From assembly GCF_016862915.1 (NCBI RefSeq), contig NZ_BONW01000021.1:62001-126000 (forward strand): 64,000 nucleotides of DNA. Direction: 5' to 3'. The position numbers were made by a program, and so were the translations under genes. The notes below the pieces were generated by a model. It did no database searches, had not been told where the DNA came from, and was given only the letters and a program-made list of their open reading frames with translations. The DNA comes from Plantactinospora endophytica. GTDB taxonomy: Bacteria > Actinomycetota > Actinomycetes > Mycobacteriales > Micromonosporaceae. Shown here piece after piece: positions 51,941-60,999 of this stretch. Within the stretch, counting starts at the first letter, position 1. Each line of letters opens with the position of its first letter.

Positions 51941-53155
51941 CTAACCTCCGACGACCTGCTGGAACTTCGACTCGTACTCGCGCTCCCGGGCCTCGTCGAG
52001 GGTCATGAAGACCTTCGACCGGGCCAGCAGCGCCGGATCGGGGAAGATCAGCGGATTGCCGGCCAGTTCCGGATCGAGCTTCTCCATCTCGGCCTGGGCG
52101 CCCTGCACCGGGCAGATGTAGTTCACGTACGCGGCGAGTTGGGCCGCCACCGTCGGGTCGTAGTAGTGGTCGATCAGCGCCTCGGCGTTCGCCCGGTGGG
52201 TCGCCCGGTTCGGCACCAGCATGTTGTCGGAGTAGAGCATCGCGCCGGAGTCCGGGGCGACGAAGCGTACCCGCTCGTCCTCGGCGGCGAGCTGGATGAC
52301 GTCGCCGGACCAGGCGACGCAGGCCGCGATGTCGCCCCTGGCCAGCTCGGCGGTGTAGTCGTTGCCGGTGAACCGGCGGATCTGGCCGCTCTCGACGGCT
52401 CGGCGCAGCTTCTCCAGCGCCTCGTCGAACTGGGCCGGGGTGAAGTTCGTCGGGTCGTGTCCGCCGGCCTGTAACAGCAGCCCCATGGTGTCCCGCATCT
52501 CGGCGAGCGCGGTCACCCGGCCCTTCAGGTCCGGCCGGGTCAGCAACTCGTCGACGGTACGCACCTCCCCGGTGACCCGGCCGTTGTAGGCCAGCCCGGC
52601 CAGGCCGGACTGCCACGGGATGGCCAGTACGTTCTCGGGGTCGTAGGACCGACCGCGCAGCGAGGGCAGCAGGTTCCGTGCGACGTTGGGCAGCCGGGCG
52701 GCGTCGAGCCGCTGTACCCAGCCGAGGTCGATCACCCGGGCGGCCATCCAGTCGCTCAGCACGATGATGTCCCGGCCGATGGGTTGGCAGGCGGCGAGCT
52801 GATTACGGATCTTGCCGAAGAACTCGTTGTTGTCGTTGATGTCCTCGGTGTAGCTGACCTGGATGCCGCTGCGCCGCTGGAACGCCTCCAGGGTGGGCCG
52901 CCTCGACCCGTCGTCCTCGGCCACGTCCAGGTACTGCGGCCAGTTGGAGAAGACCAGCGTCTTCTCGGTGCCGGAGAGGTCCTCGCTGACGCAGCTCGCC
53001 TCGGTCTGCCTGGCCCCCCGGGTGCCGCAGCCGGCCAGCGCGGCCGTCGCCAGCAGCGCCGCCGAGCCGGCCACGCCGCGCAGCAGCGTCCGCCGGGGCA
53101 GTCGGGGCAGGGCTCGGGGCAGGGCTCGCGGCAGGGGTCGCGGGCGGTGGCGCAT
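51941..53155 (-). CDS. Polyamine ABC transporter substrate-binding lipoprotein (PotD-like)
   Basis: A 404-residue extracellular binding protein. The N-terminus is unusual: a stretch of PRAL/PLPR repeats precedes PRRTLLRGVAGSAALLAT and the lipobox LAGC, combining a Tat-like twin Arg with lipoprotein processing. The mature domain has VFSNWPQYLD and YTEDINDNNEFFGKI, matching PotD/PotF, and NDYTAELARGDIAAC. First gene of potDABC-type operon, with a 392-bp upstream space. Putrescine or spermidine is the likely cargo; the fold also includes other amine binders. Confidence 0.9.
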   Translation of the reverse strand: MRHRPRPLPRALPRALPRLPRRTLLRGVAGSAALLATAALAGCGTRGARQTEASCVSEDLSGTEKTLVFSNWPQYLDVAEDDGSRRPTLEAFQRRSGIQVSYTEDINDNNEFFGKIRNQLAACQPIGRDIIVLSDWMAARVIDLGWVQRLDAARLPNVARNLLPSLRGRSYDPENVLAIPWQSGLAGLAYNGRVTGEVRTVDELLTRPDLKGRVTALAEMRDTMGLLLQAGGHDPTNFTPAQFDEALEKLRRAVESGQIRRFTGNDYTAELARGDIAACVAWSGDVIQLAAEDERVRFVAPDSGAMLYSDNMLVPNRATHRANAEALIDHYYDPTVAAQLAAYVNYICPVQGAQAEMEKLDPELAGNPLIFPDPALLARSKVFMTLDEAREREYESKFQQVVGG

Positions 53156-53547
53156 GGGGCGGCTCCTCCGGGGGTCGTGCCGACGGTGGGGGTGTGGGAG
53201 TCGGCCCGCTGGCCGGAGGCGTCGCGGGAGTTCCGATCAGTTGGAGATCCTGACATGCGACGGTACGGCCGCCCGCTCGGGATGCCGGAGAGCCGCCGGG
53301 CTCACGTCGGGGCGACACAGCCTCCGTCCCGGATATCCGGACCTCGTCCGCGCCCAAGAGGTCACCCGGACGTCCCGGGACGTCCCGAGGTCTGGCCGGC
53401 GCGCCCCCGGAGGCAGTACCGGAATCAGCGGTGTGCCGCAGACTCACGTTCGTGCCTCTGCGGCACGGTCCGCCAAGAGGTAGTGGCATCGCTGCCGCAC
53501 GGCGCGCGCTTTGCGATCATCGGTACGTGACCGAGGAGGCGATCGTG
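53156..53547. other. Divergent promoter region with palindromes (392 bp without a gene)
   Basis: Between the polyamine operon and the acetyltransferase gene. It contains CCGGATATCCGG (53329-53340), a perfect palindrome; GGACGTCCCGGGACGTCC (53368-53385), an 18-bp perfect palindrome; and a hairpin listed separately. It must hold both promoters, though no clear -35/-10 pair stands out. Confidence 0.5.
53433..53466 (+). promoter_or_regulatory. Leader hairpin upstream of the acetyltransferase gene
   Basis: GTGCCGCAGA (53433-53442) and TCTGCGGCAC (53457-53466) form a perfect 10-bp stem with a 14-base loop, 82 bases before the start codon. In the message it could attenuate transcription; as DNA it could bind a regulator. 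Confidence 0.45.
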
Positions 53548-54195
53548 ATGCCGGGGATACCCGCCGACCCGACCGTGCTGCACCCGATGCCCGGGCAGCC
53601 CCGGGTGGTACTGCTGAAACCGCTGGTCACGTCGCCGCTGATCGAGGTCGGGGAGTTCACCTACTACGACGACCCGGACGACCCGACCGCCTTCGAGACC
53701 CGCAACGTGCTCTACCACTACGGGCCGGAGCGGCTGGTCATCGGGAAGTTCTGCGCGCTGGGCGAGGGCACCCGGTTCGTCATGAACGGCGCCAACCACC
53801 GGATGGACGGCCCGTCGACCTTCCCGTTCCCGATCATGGGCGGCTCCTGGGCCGAGCACTTCGACCTGATCACCGGCCTGCCCGGCCGGGGCGACACCGT
53901 GGTCGGCCACGACGTCTGGTTCGGCTACCAGGCGATGGTGATGCCCGGGGTACGGATCGGCAGCGGCGCGATCGTCGCCTCCGGTTCCGTGGTCGTCGAC
54001 GACGTACCCGACTACGGCATCGTCGGCGGCAACCCGGCCCGACTGATCCGCCGCCGGTACGGCGCCGACGAGATCGCCCGGCTGCTGGCGCTGGCCTGGT
54101 GGAACTGGCCGCTCGCGCACATCACGGCGCACGTCCGGACGATCATGTCCGGCAGTGTCGACGACCTCGAAGCCGTGGCACCTGACCACCGCTAG
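53548..54195 (+). CDS. CatB/Vat-like xenobiotic O-acetyltransferase
   Basis: Acetyl-CoA-dependent hexapeptide acetyltransferase, 215 residues. I choose ATG 53548 because GAGGAGG lies eight bases before; upstream GTGs give longer forms. Left-handed beta-helix repeats are visible (VIGKFCALGEGTRFV ... TVVGHDVWFGYQAMVMPGVRIGSGAIVASGS). The catalytic His is in NGANHRMDG. Relatives inactivate chloramphenicol or streptogramin A, but many are chromosomal with unknown substrates. Its TAG stop lies at the edge of the 23-bp tandem array that follows. Confidence 0.9.
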   Translation: MPGIPADPTVLHPMPGQPRVVLLKPLVTSPLIEVGEFTYYDDPDDPTAFETRNVLYHYGPERLVIGKFCALGEGTRFVMNGANHRMDGPSTFPFPIMGGSWAEHFDLITGLPGRGDTVVGHDVWFGYQAMVMPGVRIGSGAIVASGSVVVDDVPDYGIVGGNPARLIRRRYGADEIARLLALAWWNWPLAHITAHVRTIMSGSVDDLEAVAPDHR

Positions 54196-54373
54196 CCGTC
54201 GGCAATCGGTAACTGTCCGGCGAGACAGCCGGTAGCCGTCGGAAGAGACAGCCGTTAGCTGTCCGGCGAGACAGCCGGTAGCGGTCGGGAAAGACAGCCG
54301 GTAGCTGTCCGGCGAGACAGTATGAAGCGGTCGGGAGAGACAGTCGGAAGCTGTCGGGAGGCGACAGCCGACC
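54196..54373. repeat. 23-bp tandem array with internal hairpins
   Basis: Seven consecutive exact-length 23-bp units run from 54213 to 54373 after a shorter first unit. The best units (54213, 54259, 54305) begin CTGTCCGGCGAGACAG, whose CTGTC and GACAG arms can pair; alternate units are more diverged (CGGTCGGGA..GACAG), giving a 46-bp super-period. The GGTAGC at each unit junction matches the acetyltransferase stop context (GCTAGC). There are no spacers. The array lies between convergent genes. Confidence 0.9.
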
Positions 54374-54386
54374 GGCCGGGCAGGGG

Positions 54387-54755
54387 TCAGTGGCTGGGCG
54401 GGATGACCCGGAGATGGCCGCGCCGTCCGGTCTGCGGCCCGGAGTGCGGGTCGTGCTCGATCTCGTCCGGGCGGGGCGGTGCCGGTCGGGCCGCCTCGCG
54501 GACCGCCTCGGCGAGCGCCACCAGGTCGTCGGTGGTGGGCGGTGGCGGCTCGAACTCGCCCTCGTGCCGGACCACGTCCCAGCCCCGGGGTGCGGTCAGG
54601 CTCCGGGCGTGCGGCTCACAGAGGTCGTAGGTGTGCGGCTCGGCGAAGGCCGCGAGCGGACCCACCACGGCTGTGGACTCGTTGTAGACATAGGTCAGCG
54701 TGGCTACGGCCTGTCGGGGGCAGCCGTTGCGGGAGCAACGCCGTGGTGACCTCAC
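54387..54755 (-). CDS. DUF3499 protein
   Basis: A 122-residue protein from GTG 54755. The N-terminus has Cys in RRCSRNGCPRQAVATLTYVY and a second pair YDLCEPHARS, which together form a likely Cys3-His zinc ribbon. The C-terminal half is Pro- and acidic-rich. DUF3499 genes are found widely in actinobacteria next to a metallopeptidase-family gene and whiB, as here. Function unknown. Confidence 0.88.
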   Translation of the reverse strand: MRSPRRCSRNGCPRQAVATLTYVYNESTAVVGPLAAFAEPHTYDLCEPHARSLTAPRGWDVVRHEGEFEPPPPTTDDLVALAEAVREAARPAPPRPDEIEHDPHSGPQTGRRGHLRVIPPSH

Positions 54756-54938
54756 GGCGGCACGGTATCTCCATTACCGGCTCCGCCACCACGCTTGGGC
54801 ATGCGACACGCCGGTATCGGTGATCACATTCCGGGCGGCCCGCTTCCGACACGGCCGAATCCCCGAGCCGATCTTGATCTGACCGGGTCTACCCTGTCGT
54901 CGTGGGCGGTCGTCCACGACGAGTGAAGCGGGGTGCAG

Positions 54939-55388
54939 ATGACCAGTCCGGAGAACCGCCGGCCGGGTTCCGGGCGCCGGTCGCACCGCGACCGGCACGG
55001 GCGCGGACTACGCGGCCGACTCGTTCCGGCCACCGTCCCGCTGGCCCGGACCAAATCGGAGATCTTCGACGACCTCGTCCTGGACACCGTGGAGACCCTG
55101 GAGCGCCGGTTCGCCAAGGAACTGGCCGGGGTCGAGTTCGCGGTCGAGGACGTGCCGCCGGACCTCAACGTCTACGACTCGGACGTACTGGAGGACGGCG
55201 AGGTGCCGCTGGCCCGACTGCTGCCCGGGCGCCCCGGTCGGCAGGAGGTGCCACCCCGGATCGTGCTCTACCGCCGCCCCCTGGAGTTCCGGGCGATAGA
55301 CCGCGAGGACCTCGCCGACCTGGTGCACGATGTGATCATCGAGCAGGTCGCGAACCTGCTCGGCGTCGATCCCGACGAACTGGCCTGA
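54939..55388 (+). CDS. Metallopeptidase-family (PF06262) protein with a degenerate zinc motif
   Basis: A 149-residue protein from ATG 54939. The zincin-like layout is clear in FDDLVLDTVETLERRFAKEL, EDVPPD and the C-terminal LVHDVIIEQVANLLGVDPDEL. In active members the last segment contains HExxH; here the aligned residues are EQVAN, so all three zinc-site residues are replaced. It is probably not a protease. The basic N-terminal 38 residues are extra. It is divergent from DUF3499 and convergent with whiB, matching the mycobacterial whiB2 neighbourhood. Confidence 0.82.
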   Translation: MTSPENRRPGSGRRSHRDRHGRGLRGRLVPATVPLARTKSEIFDDLVLDTVETLERRFAKELAGVEFAVEDVPPDLNVYDSDVLEDGEVPLARLLPGRPGRQEVPPRIVLYRRPLEFRAIDREDLADLVHDVIIEQVANLLGVDPDELA

Positions 55389-55496
55389 CGTCCCCCCGAC
55401 GTCGGCCCCGTCGATCCCGACAGACCGCCGCCGACCCCCGCACGAAACGGTCGGCTGGCCTGACCCGGGCGGCCCCCACCACCCGGGCGCAGCCGG

Positions 55497-55754
55497 TCAG
55501 GCGACGCGACGCTTCAACTTGCGCCGTTCGCGTTCGGACAACCCGCCCCAGATCCCGAACCGTTCGTCGTGCCCGAGTGCGTATTCCAGACACTCGGCCT
55601 TGACCTCACACCGGGAGCAGATCCGCTTCGCCTCGCGGGTCGAGCCGCCCTTCTCGGGAAAGAAAGCCTCCGGATCGGTCTGCGAGCACAGCGCCCGCTC
55701 TTGCCACTCCGGAGCATTTCCGAGCAGGTCGGCCACCTCGAGTCGGCCGTCCAT
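55497..55754 (-). CDS. whiB: WhiB-family iron-sulfur transcription factor (WhiB/WhiB2 type)
   Basis: Actinobacterial [4Fe-4S] regulator of 85 residues from ATG 55754, with AAGGAGG seven bases upstream. Four cluster Cys are present at about 23, 46, 49 and 55 (CSQTD, then CSRCEVKAEC). The beta-turn GIWGG and the basic RERRKLKRR tail bind the sigma factor and DNA. PEAFFPEKGGSTREAKRIC is near-identical to WhiB/WhmD proteins that control sporulation septation or cell division. The location near fbiA/fbiB also matches the whiB2 locus of mycobacteria. Confidence 0.94.
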   Translation of the reverse strand: MDGRLEVADLLGNAPEWQERALCSQTDPEAFFPEKGGSTREAKRICSRCEVKAECLEYALGHDERFGIWGGLSERERRKLKRRVA

Positions 55755-56123
55755 CCAGTTGCCTCCTTATCGCGCACCGGCGCGGCAGCCGGCGCAACCC
55801 CCCACGCGGAAGGCGTGTTTGTCCGCCCGGTAGCGATTTGATGCGCTCCGTACGAACGACCCCACTGAAATTACACGTGTGTTATACGTGCGTCGTCAAG
55901 CCGAACCTGCTAAGTGGAGACACCCCTGCCGCGTGCCCGGACGACTGTGGAGTCATCGGGTCTCGCAACACCTGCCCTATCGATTCAGACCCGGTGCGGG
56001 TAACGCCCGCTCGGCGAGTTGCGTCGGATATCCGGCGTGGCGCGGCCGGCGCGCCCGGCCCGAACCGTCCCACCACCGGTGGTCAGCCCGGCGGTGCCGG
56101 GGCCGGCGGGACGGGCCGCGCGG
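55755..56123 (-). other. whiB upstream region (369 bp without a gene)
   Basis: Contains the whiB ribosome binding site, about 110 bases of probable leader and a promoter candidate at 55870-55899. The leader includes CACGCGGAAGGCGTG, a small hairpin. Beyond the promoter toward fbiC the sequence is AT-richer than average but has no open frame with support. Confidence 0.5.
55870..55899 (-). promoter_or_regulatory. Putative whiB promoter
   Basis: On the minus strand TTGACG (55899-55894) and TGTAAT (55875-55870) are spaced by 18 bases, a plausible -35/-10 pair for a housekeeping-type sigma factor. ACACGTGT overlaps the -10 and is palindromic, a possible regulator site. Confidence 0.45.
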
Positions 56124-58682
56124 TCAGCCGGCGTACCCGTAGACGGTCGTCCGGGGCCGGGCCCGCCGGCCGGCCGCCGCCGCGATCCGCATCAGTTGGG
56201 CCACCGTACGCGCGGAGCCGTGGTCCGAGCCGGCCATCCGGGAGATCGTCTCCTCCATCAGCGTGCCGCCGAGATCGTTGCAGCCGCTGCGCAGCAGCTC
56301 GGCCGTACCGGAGTCGCCGAGTTTGACCCAGGAACACTGGATGTTGTCGATCCGGCCGTGCAGCAGCAGCCGGGCCATCGCGTGCACGACCCGATTTTCC
56401 CGCCAGGTGGGACCGGGTCGGGCGATGCCGGCAAGATAGATCGGCGCGTTGGTGTGTACGAACGGCAGCGCCACGAACTCGGTGAACCCGCCGGTACGGT
56501 CCTGCAACCCGGCCAGTACCCGGAAGTGGCCGAGCCACTGCCGAGGGTGGTCGACGTGGCCGTACATCATCGTGGAGCTGGACCGGATGCCCAGCTCGTG
56601 CGCGGTGCCGACCACCTCGACCCAGGTGGCGGCCGGCAGTTTGCCCTTGGTGAGCACCCAGCGCACCTCGTCGTCCAGGATCTCGGCAGCGGTACCCGGG
56701 ATGGTGTCCAGCCCCGCGTCGCGCAACTCGGTCAGCCACTCCCGGACCGGTACGCCGGCCTTGGCCGCCCCGGTGACGATCTCCATCGGCGAGAAGGCGT
56801 GCACGTGCATGCCCGGCACCCGGGCCTTGATCGCCCGCACCAGGTCGGCGTACGCGGTGACCGGCAGCTTCGGGTCGATGCCGCCCTGCATGCAGACCTC
56901 GGTGGCGCCGGCCGCCCACGCCTGCTCGGCCCGGTCGGCGACCTGCTCGACCGAGAGCCGGTACGCGTCGGCGTCCCGCTCCCGCTGGGCGAACGCGCAG
57001 AACCGGCAGCCCACGTAGCAGACGTTCGAGAAGTTGATGTTGCGGTTGACGACGTACGTCACGTCGTCGCCGACGGCGGTCCGACGTACGTCGTCGGCGA
57101 TCCGACAGAGCCGGTCCAGCGCCGCACCGTCGGCGCCGAACAGGGCCAGTGCCGCCGACTCGTGCCGGGGCTCCAGCAGCGCGGCCGGGTCGGCGGCGGC
57201 CAGCCGCAGCCCCGCCCGCAGGTCGGGATCACCGGCCGGCGTGCTCGGCACCACCCCGGCGTCGGCCCGGGGAGCCTGCGCCGGAACCGGGGCGGAAGTC
57301 GCCGGGACCCGGGCGCCGACCTCCGCCCAGTCGCCGTAGACGGAGTCGAAGTCGCCGCGCCGGTCACCGGTCCGGCCGGTGGTGTCGATGGTGGCGTGCA
57401 GGTCGGTCCGGCCGCCCGGCACGAAGGCGTCGTCCGGCTCCTGCCAGGGGCGGCCGACCGGACGGGCCGACTCGACCGCCAGCCCGGTGGCCGGGTCGGC
57501 GAGCGCGGCGACGTGCGCGGCCAGCCGGGGGTCCAGCCACGGGTCGCCACGCCGGACGTACTCCGGGTAGATCGTCAGCCGTTCCCGCAGGGTGAACCCG
57601 GCGGCGGCGGTACGCGCGGCCAGCTCGTCCAGGTGTGGCCAGGGCCGTTCCGGGTTGACGTGGTCCGGGGTCACCGGCGACACCCCGCCCCAGTCGTCGA
57701 TGCCGGCCCGCAGCAGCAGGTCGTACTCCCCCTCGATGAGGTTCGGGGGTGCCTGGACCCGCGCGCCCGGCCCGAGCAGGATTCGGGCCACCGCCACGGT
57801 GGCGGCCAGGTCGTGCAACTCGGCGTCGGGCATCCCGCGCATCGCGGTGTCCGGCTTGGCCCGGAAGTTCTGCACGATCACTTCCTGGATGTGCCCGTAC
57901 TCCCGGGCGGTACGCCGGATGGCGAAGAGCGAGTCGACCCGTTCGGCCGGCGTCTCGCCGATCCCGATCAGGATGCCGGTGGTGAACGGTACGGCCACCC
58001 GCCCGGCGTCGGCCAGCACCCGCAGCCGGACCGCCGGCTCCTTGTCCGGCGAGCCGTAGTGCGGCCCGCCCGGCTCGGACCAGAGCCGGGTGGCGGTGGT
58101 CTCCAGCATCATCCCCATGCTCGGCGCCACCGGCTTGAGCCGTTGCAGCTCGGCCCAGGAGAGCACCCCGGGGTTGAGGTGCGGCAGCAGGCCGGTCTCC
58201 TCCAGCACCGCGATCGCGCACGCCCGGAGGTAGTCCAGAGTCGAGTCGAAGCCCCGCTCGGTCAGCCACTGCCGGGCCTGCGGCCAGCGCTCCTCGGGCC
58301 GGTCGCCCAGGGTGAACAGCGCCTCCTTGCAGCCCTGCGCGGCGCCGGCCGCCGCGATCGCCAGCACCTCGTCCCGTTCGAGGTAGGCGGCGGGCAGCCG
58401 GTGCGGCACGGTGGCGAAGGTGCAGTAGTGGCAGCGGTCCTGACACAGCCGGGTCAGCGGGACGAAGACCTTCTTGGAGAAGGTGACCACGCCGGGCCGG
58501 CCGGCGTCGGCAAGTCCGGCGTCCCGGATCCGGCCGGCGACCGCCAACAGTTCGTCGAGGAACTCGCCGCGCGCGGCGAGCAGCGCGGTCGCCTCGTCCG
58601 GGTCGAGGGCCCGGCCCTCCGCCGCCCGCCGCAGCGCCCTGCGCAGACTCGCGACGGTCGGTTGGTCAGTCCCATCAGCCAC
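56124..58682 (-). CDS. fbiC: FO synthase, fused CofG-CofH (FbiC)
   Basis: Makes the deazaflavin FO, the chromophore of coenzyme F420, from tyrosine and the flavin precursor. The 852-residue protein fuses two radical-SAM enzymes. The first (CofG-like) has CQDRCHYC and the second (CofH-like) CYVGCRFC, each the Cx3Cx2C cluster motif. The fused form is typical of actinobacteria. The start ATG 58682 begins with a short helical leader before the first barrel. fbiA and fbiB lie 1.3 kb away on the opposite strand, so three steps of F420 synthesis cluster here; fbiD/cofC is not in the window. Confidence 0.96.
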   Translation of the reverse strand: MADGTDQPTVASLRRALRRAAEGRALDPDEATALLAARGEFLDELLAVAGRIRDAGLADAGRPGVVTFSKKVFVPLTRLCQDRCHYCTFATVPHRLPAAYLERDEVLAIAAAGAAQGCKEALFTLGDRPEERWPQARQWLTERGFDSTLDYLRACAIAVLEETGLLPHLNPGVLSWAELQRLKPVAPSMGMMLETTATRLWSEPGGPHYGSPDKEPAVRLRVLADAGRVAVPFTTGILIGIGETPAERVDSLFAIRRTAREYGHIQEVIVQNFRAKPDTAMRGMPDAELHDLAATVAVARILLGPGARVQAPPNLIEGEYDLLLRAGIDDWGGVSPVTPDHVNPERPWPHLDELAARTAAAGFTLRERLTIYPEYVRRGDPWLDPRLAAHVAALADPATGLAVESARPVGRPWQEPDDAFVPGGRTDLHATIDTTGRTGDRRGDFDSVYGDWAEVGARVPATSAPVPAQAPRADAGVVPSTPAGDPDLRAGLRLAAADPAALLEPRHESAALALFGADGAALDRLCRIADDVRRTAVGDDVTYVVNRNINFSNVCYVGCRFCAFAQRERDADAYRLSVEQVADRAEQAWAAGATEVCMQGGIDPKLPVTAYADLVRAIKARVPGMHVHAFSPMEIVTGAAKAGVPVREWLTELRDAGLDTIPGTAAEILDDEVRWVLTKGKLPAATWVEVVGTAHELGIRSSSTMMYGHVDHPRQWLGHFRVLAGLQDRTGGFTEFVALPFVHTNAPIYLAGIARPGPTWRENRVVHAMARLLLHGRIDNIQCSWVKLGDSGTAELLRSGCNDLGGTLMEETISRMAGSDHGSARTVAQLMRIAAAAGRRARPRTTVYGYAG

Positions 58683-58777
58683 TCGTGCAGCCTAGGCCGT
58701 ACCGCGACGGGACCGCGCCCGCCGACACCGCGCAGGCGCCGGAGCCGGGGTGGCAACTGTCACACCCGCCGGGCGGC

Positions 58778-59845
58778 TCAGCGTGGCTGGGTCGGGTCGT
58801 CGTCCCGGTCCGCGGGCGGGGGCTGGCCGCCGGCCGACGGCTGCTGGCTGGCCGGGTTGATCCGCTGGGTACGGTCGGCGACCGCCGGCCCGCCCCGCTG
58901 CGGGATCACCTGGGTCCGCCCGGTCTCCTCCTCGGCCGGTTCCGCCGACGCACCGCCGGACGGGGTGACACCGGACGGGGTGGTGCCGACCGACGGCACC
59001 GGCCCGACCGACGGGGTCGCACCGACCGACGGGGCGGCCGACCCGGGGCGCGGTGCCGGCGGCGCCGAGGACGGCACCGCAGACGTGGGAGCCGGCGGCG
59101 CGGAGGACGGGGCCGGCGGGGCGGACGACGGTACCGGCGGGGCGTACCCGGACTGGCCGTGAGCGGTCGGCTGGCCGTAGACGGTGGGCTGGCCGTAGAC
59201 GTGCGGGTCACCCGGTCCGGCCGGCGGATAGCCCTGGTACGGAACACCGGGCTGCCCGTACGCGCCCGGCTGGCCGTACGGCGCCTGCTGGCCGTAGGGC
59301 GAGGGCTGGCCGTACGGCTGCTGGGGCTGGCCGTAGAGGCCCGGCTGCGGTTTCGGCTTCGGCACGTGGAAGAGCACCCGCCACACCCGGAAGACCAGGA
59401 AGGCCGCCACCAGCAGCAGCGCGAACGCGCCGACGAAGACCAGGGTCCGGGTGAACGCCTGCCGGAACTGCGCCTCGGCCAGCAGACCGAAGATCCCGGC
59501 GAGCAGGGTGATGCCGCCGAACAGCACCGAGACGGCGTACTCGACGAGCGCCACCCGCGTGATCAGCCGGGCCTGCCCGACCACCGGCAGGACGTGCGTG
59601 GCGAGCAGCACCGCCAGCACCGGCAGCACGACCTGCTCCAGACCCACGAAGGCGTAGAAGGAACCCAGCGAGCGGTCCCCGAAGTCGGAGTTCTCCCAGC
59701 CGCCGAAGAACAGCTCGATCAGCCCGCTGAACAGGAAGAGGGCATTCGCCCCGACGAGCGCCAGCGCGATCAGGTCGCGCAGCGGCTTGGTTATCGAACT
59801 GGCCTGCGGCGCGTCGCTCGGCGCGGGCCCGGGCTGGCTGGTCAA
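58778..59845 (-). CDS. Membrane protein with long Pro/Gly/Gln-rich tail
   Basis: A 355-residue protein of unknown function. Four hydrophobic helices lie at about residues 26-50, 65-90, 98-125 and 135-158. After them comes a roughly 190-residue low-complexity tail with YGQP repeats, then SSAPPAP repeats and Thr/Gly-rich sequence, probably disordered and cytoplasmic. No enzyme motif is seen. It sits between fbiC and fbiA, divergent from fbiA by about 100 bp. I do not recognise a role in F420 metabolism. Confidence 0.75.
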   Translation of the reverse strand: MTSQPGPAPSDAPQASSITKPLRDLIALALVGANALFLFSGLIELFFGGWENSDFGDRSLGSFYAFVGLEQVVLPVLAVLLATHVLPVVGQARLITRVALVEYAVSVLFGGITLLAGIFGLLAEAQFRQAFTRTLVFVGAFALLLVAAFLVFRVWRVLFHVPKPKPQPGLYGQPQQPYGQPSPYGQQAPYGQPGAYGQPGVPYQGYPPAGPGDPHVYGQPTVYGQPTAHGQSGYAPPVPSSAPPAPSSAPPAPTSAVPSSAPPAPRPGSAAPSVGATPSVGPVPSVGTTPSGVTPSGGASAEPAEEETGRTQVIPQRGGPAVADRTQRINPASQQPSAGGQPPPADRDDDPTQPR

Positions 59846-59943
59846 GACTCCCCCTCAGGCGGTGACGGACTCCTGCGTCGCCTGAGCCTAGTCGGCCGGC
59901 CCGTCCGCCGCCCGTCCGGCGCGGATGGGCGAGGATGGAGGCC

Positions 59944-60906
59944 ATGCACATCGCAGTATTGACCGGGGGCATCGGCGGTGCCCGCTTCCTGACCGGCGTC
60001 CGCGCGTACGCCCGGGAGGTCGGCGCCGAGGTGACCGCGATCGTGAACGTCGGTGACGACGTCGTCCTGCACGGCCTGAAGATCTGCCCGGACCTGGACA
60101 GCGTGCTCTACACGCTCGGCGGCGGGGCGGACCGGGAGCGGGGCTGGGGGCGGGCCGACGAGACCTGGACGGTCAAGGAGGAACTCGCCCGCTACGGCGC
60201 CGAGCCGACCTGGTTCGGCCTCGGTGACCGGGACGTGGCGACGCACCTGGTCCGGACCAGCATGCTGAACGCCGGCTACCCCCTCTCGGCGGTCACCGAG
60301 GCGCTCTGCGCCCGCTGGCAGCCCGGCGTACGCCTGCTGCCCGCCACCGACGACCGCCTGGAGACCCACGCGGTGGTGACCGATCCCGACGCGGACACCC
60401 CGGACGCCCAGCGGGCGATCCACTTCCAGGAGTGGTGGGTACGCCACCGGGGCGCACTGCCCACCTCGCGGTTCGTCTTCGTCGGCGCCGAGGCGGCCAA
60501 GCCGGCACCCGGGGTGCTCGACGCGCTCGCCGAGGCGGACGTGGTGCTGCTCGCCCCGAGCAACCCGGTGGTGAGCATCGCACCCGTGCTCGCCGTGGCC
60601 GAACTGCGGGACGCGCTGGTCGCCGGCCGTGCACCGGTGGTCGGAGTGTCGCCGATCATCGGCGGCGCCCCGGTACGCGGAATGGCCGACCGCTGCCTGG
60701 CGGTGCTGGGCGTGCCCTGCACCGCGGCCGGGGTGGGCGGGTTGTACGGCGCCCGGCCGACCGGTGGCATCCTGGATGCCTGGCTGGTGGACACCACCGA
60801 CGCCGGGACCGAGGTCGAGGGGGTGACCGTGCGGGCGGCCCCGCTCTGGATGACCGACGAGGCGGCCACCGCGACCATGGTCCGGACGGCCGTGGAGTTG
60901 GCGTGA
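59944..60906 (+). CDS. fbiA: 2-phospho-L-lactate (or phosphoenolpyruvate) transferase FbiA/CofD
   Basis: Transfers the phospholactate or phosphoenolpyruvyl group from the guanylylated donor to FO, making (dehydro-)F420-0. From ATG 59944, with GGAGG just upstream, it has 320 residues. The nucleotide-binding start is MHIAVLTGGIGGARFL, followed by VNVGDDVVLHGLKICPDLDSV, both strongly conserved in CofD. GGAPVRGMAD and TDEAAT are later family motifs. It is followed by fbiB 94 bases later. Confidence 0.95.
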   Translation: MHIAVLTGGIGGARFLTGVRAYAREVGAEVTAIVNVGDDVVLHGLKICPDLDSVLYTLGGGADRERGWGRADETWTVKEELARYGAEPTWFGLGDRDVATHLVRTSMLNAGYPLSAVTEALCARWQPGVRLLPATDDRLETHAVVTDPDADTPDAQRAIHFQEWWVRHRGALPTSRFVFVGAEAAKPAPGVLDALAEADVVLLAPSNPVVSIAPVLAVAELRDALVAGRAPVVGVSPIIGGAPVRGMADRCLAVLGVPCTAAGVGGLYGARPTGGILDAWLVDTTDAGTEVEGVTVRAAPLWMTDEAATATMVRTAVELA

Positions 60907-60999
60907 GAGACACCGTGGAGCCGCTGTGCGCGGCGTTGCGAAGCTGGGCGTGTGACCTGTGCCGGGAATCCGGCCGAGCAGCGAGGTCGTGGAGCTGGG

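Noticed and set aside
54196-54373. Possible CRISPR array
   Set aside because: Units are contiguous 23-mers with recognisable similarity between every neighbour; there are no unique spacers and no cas genes.
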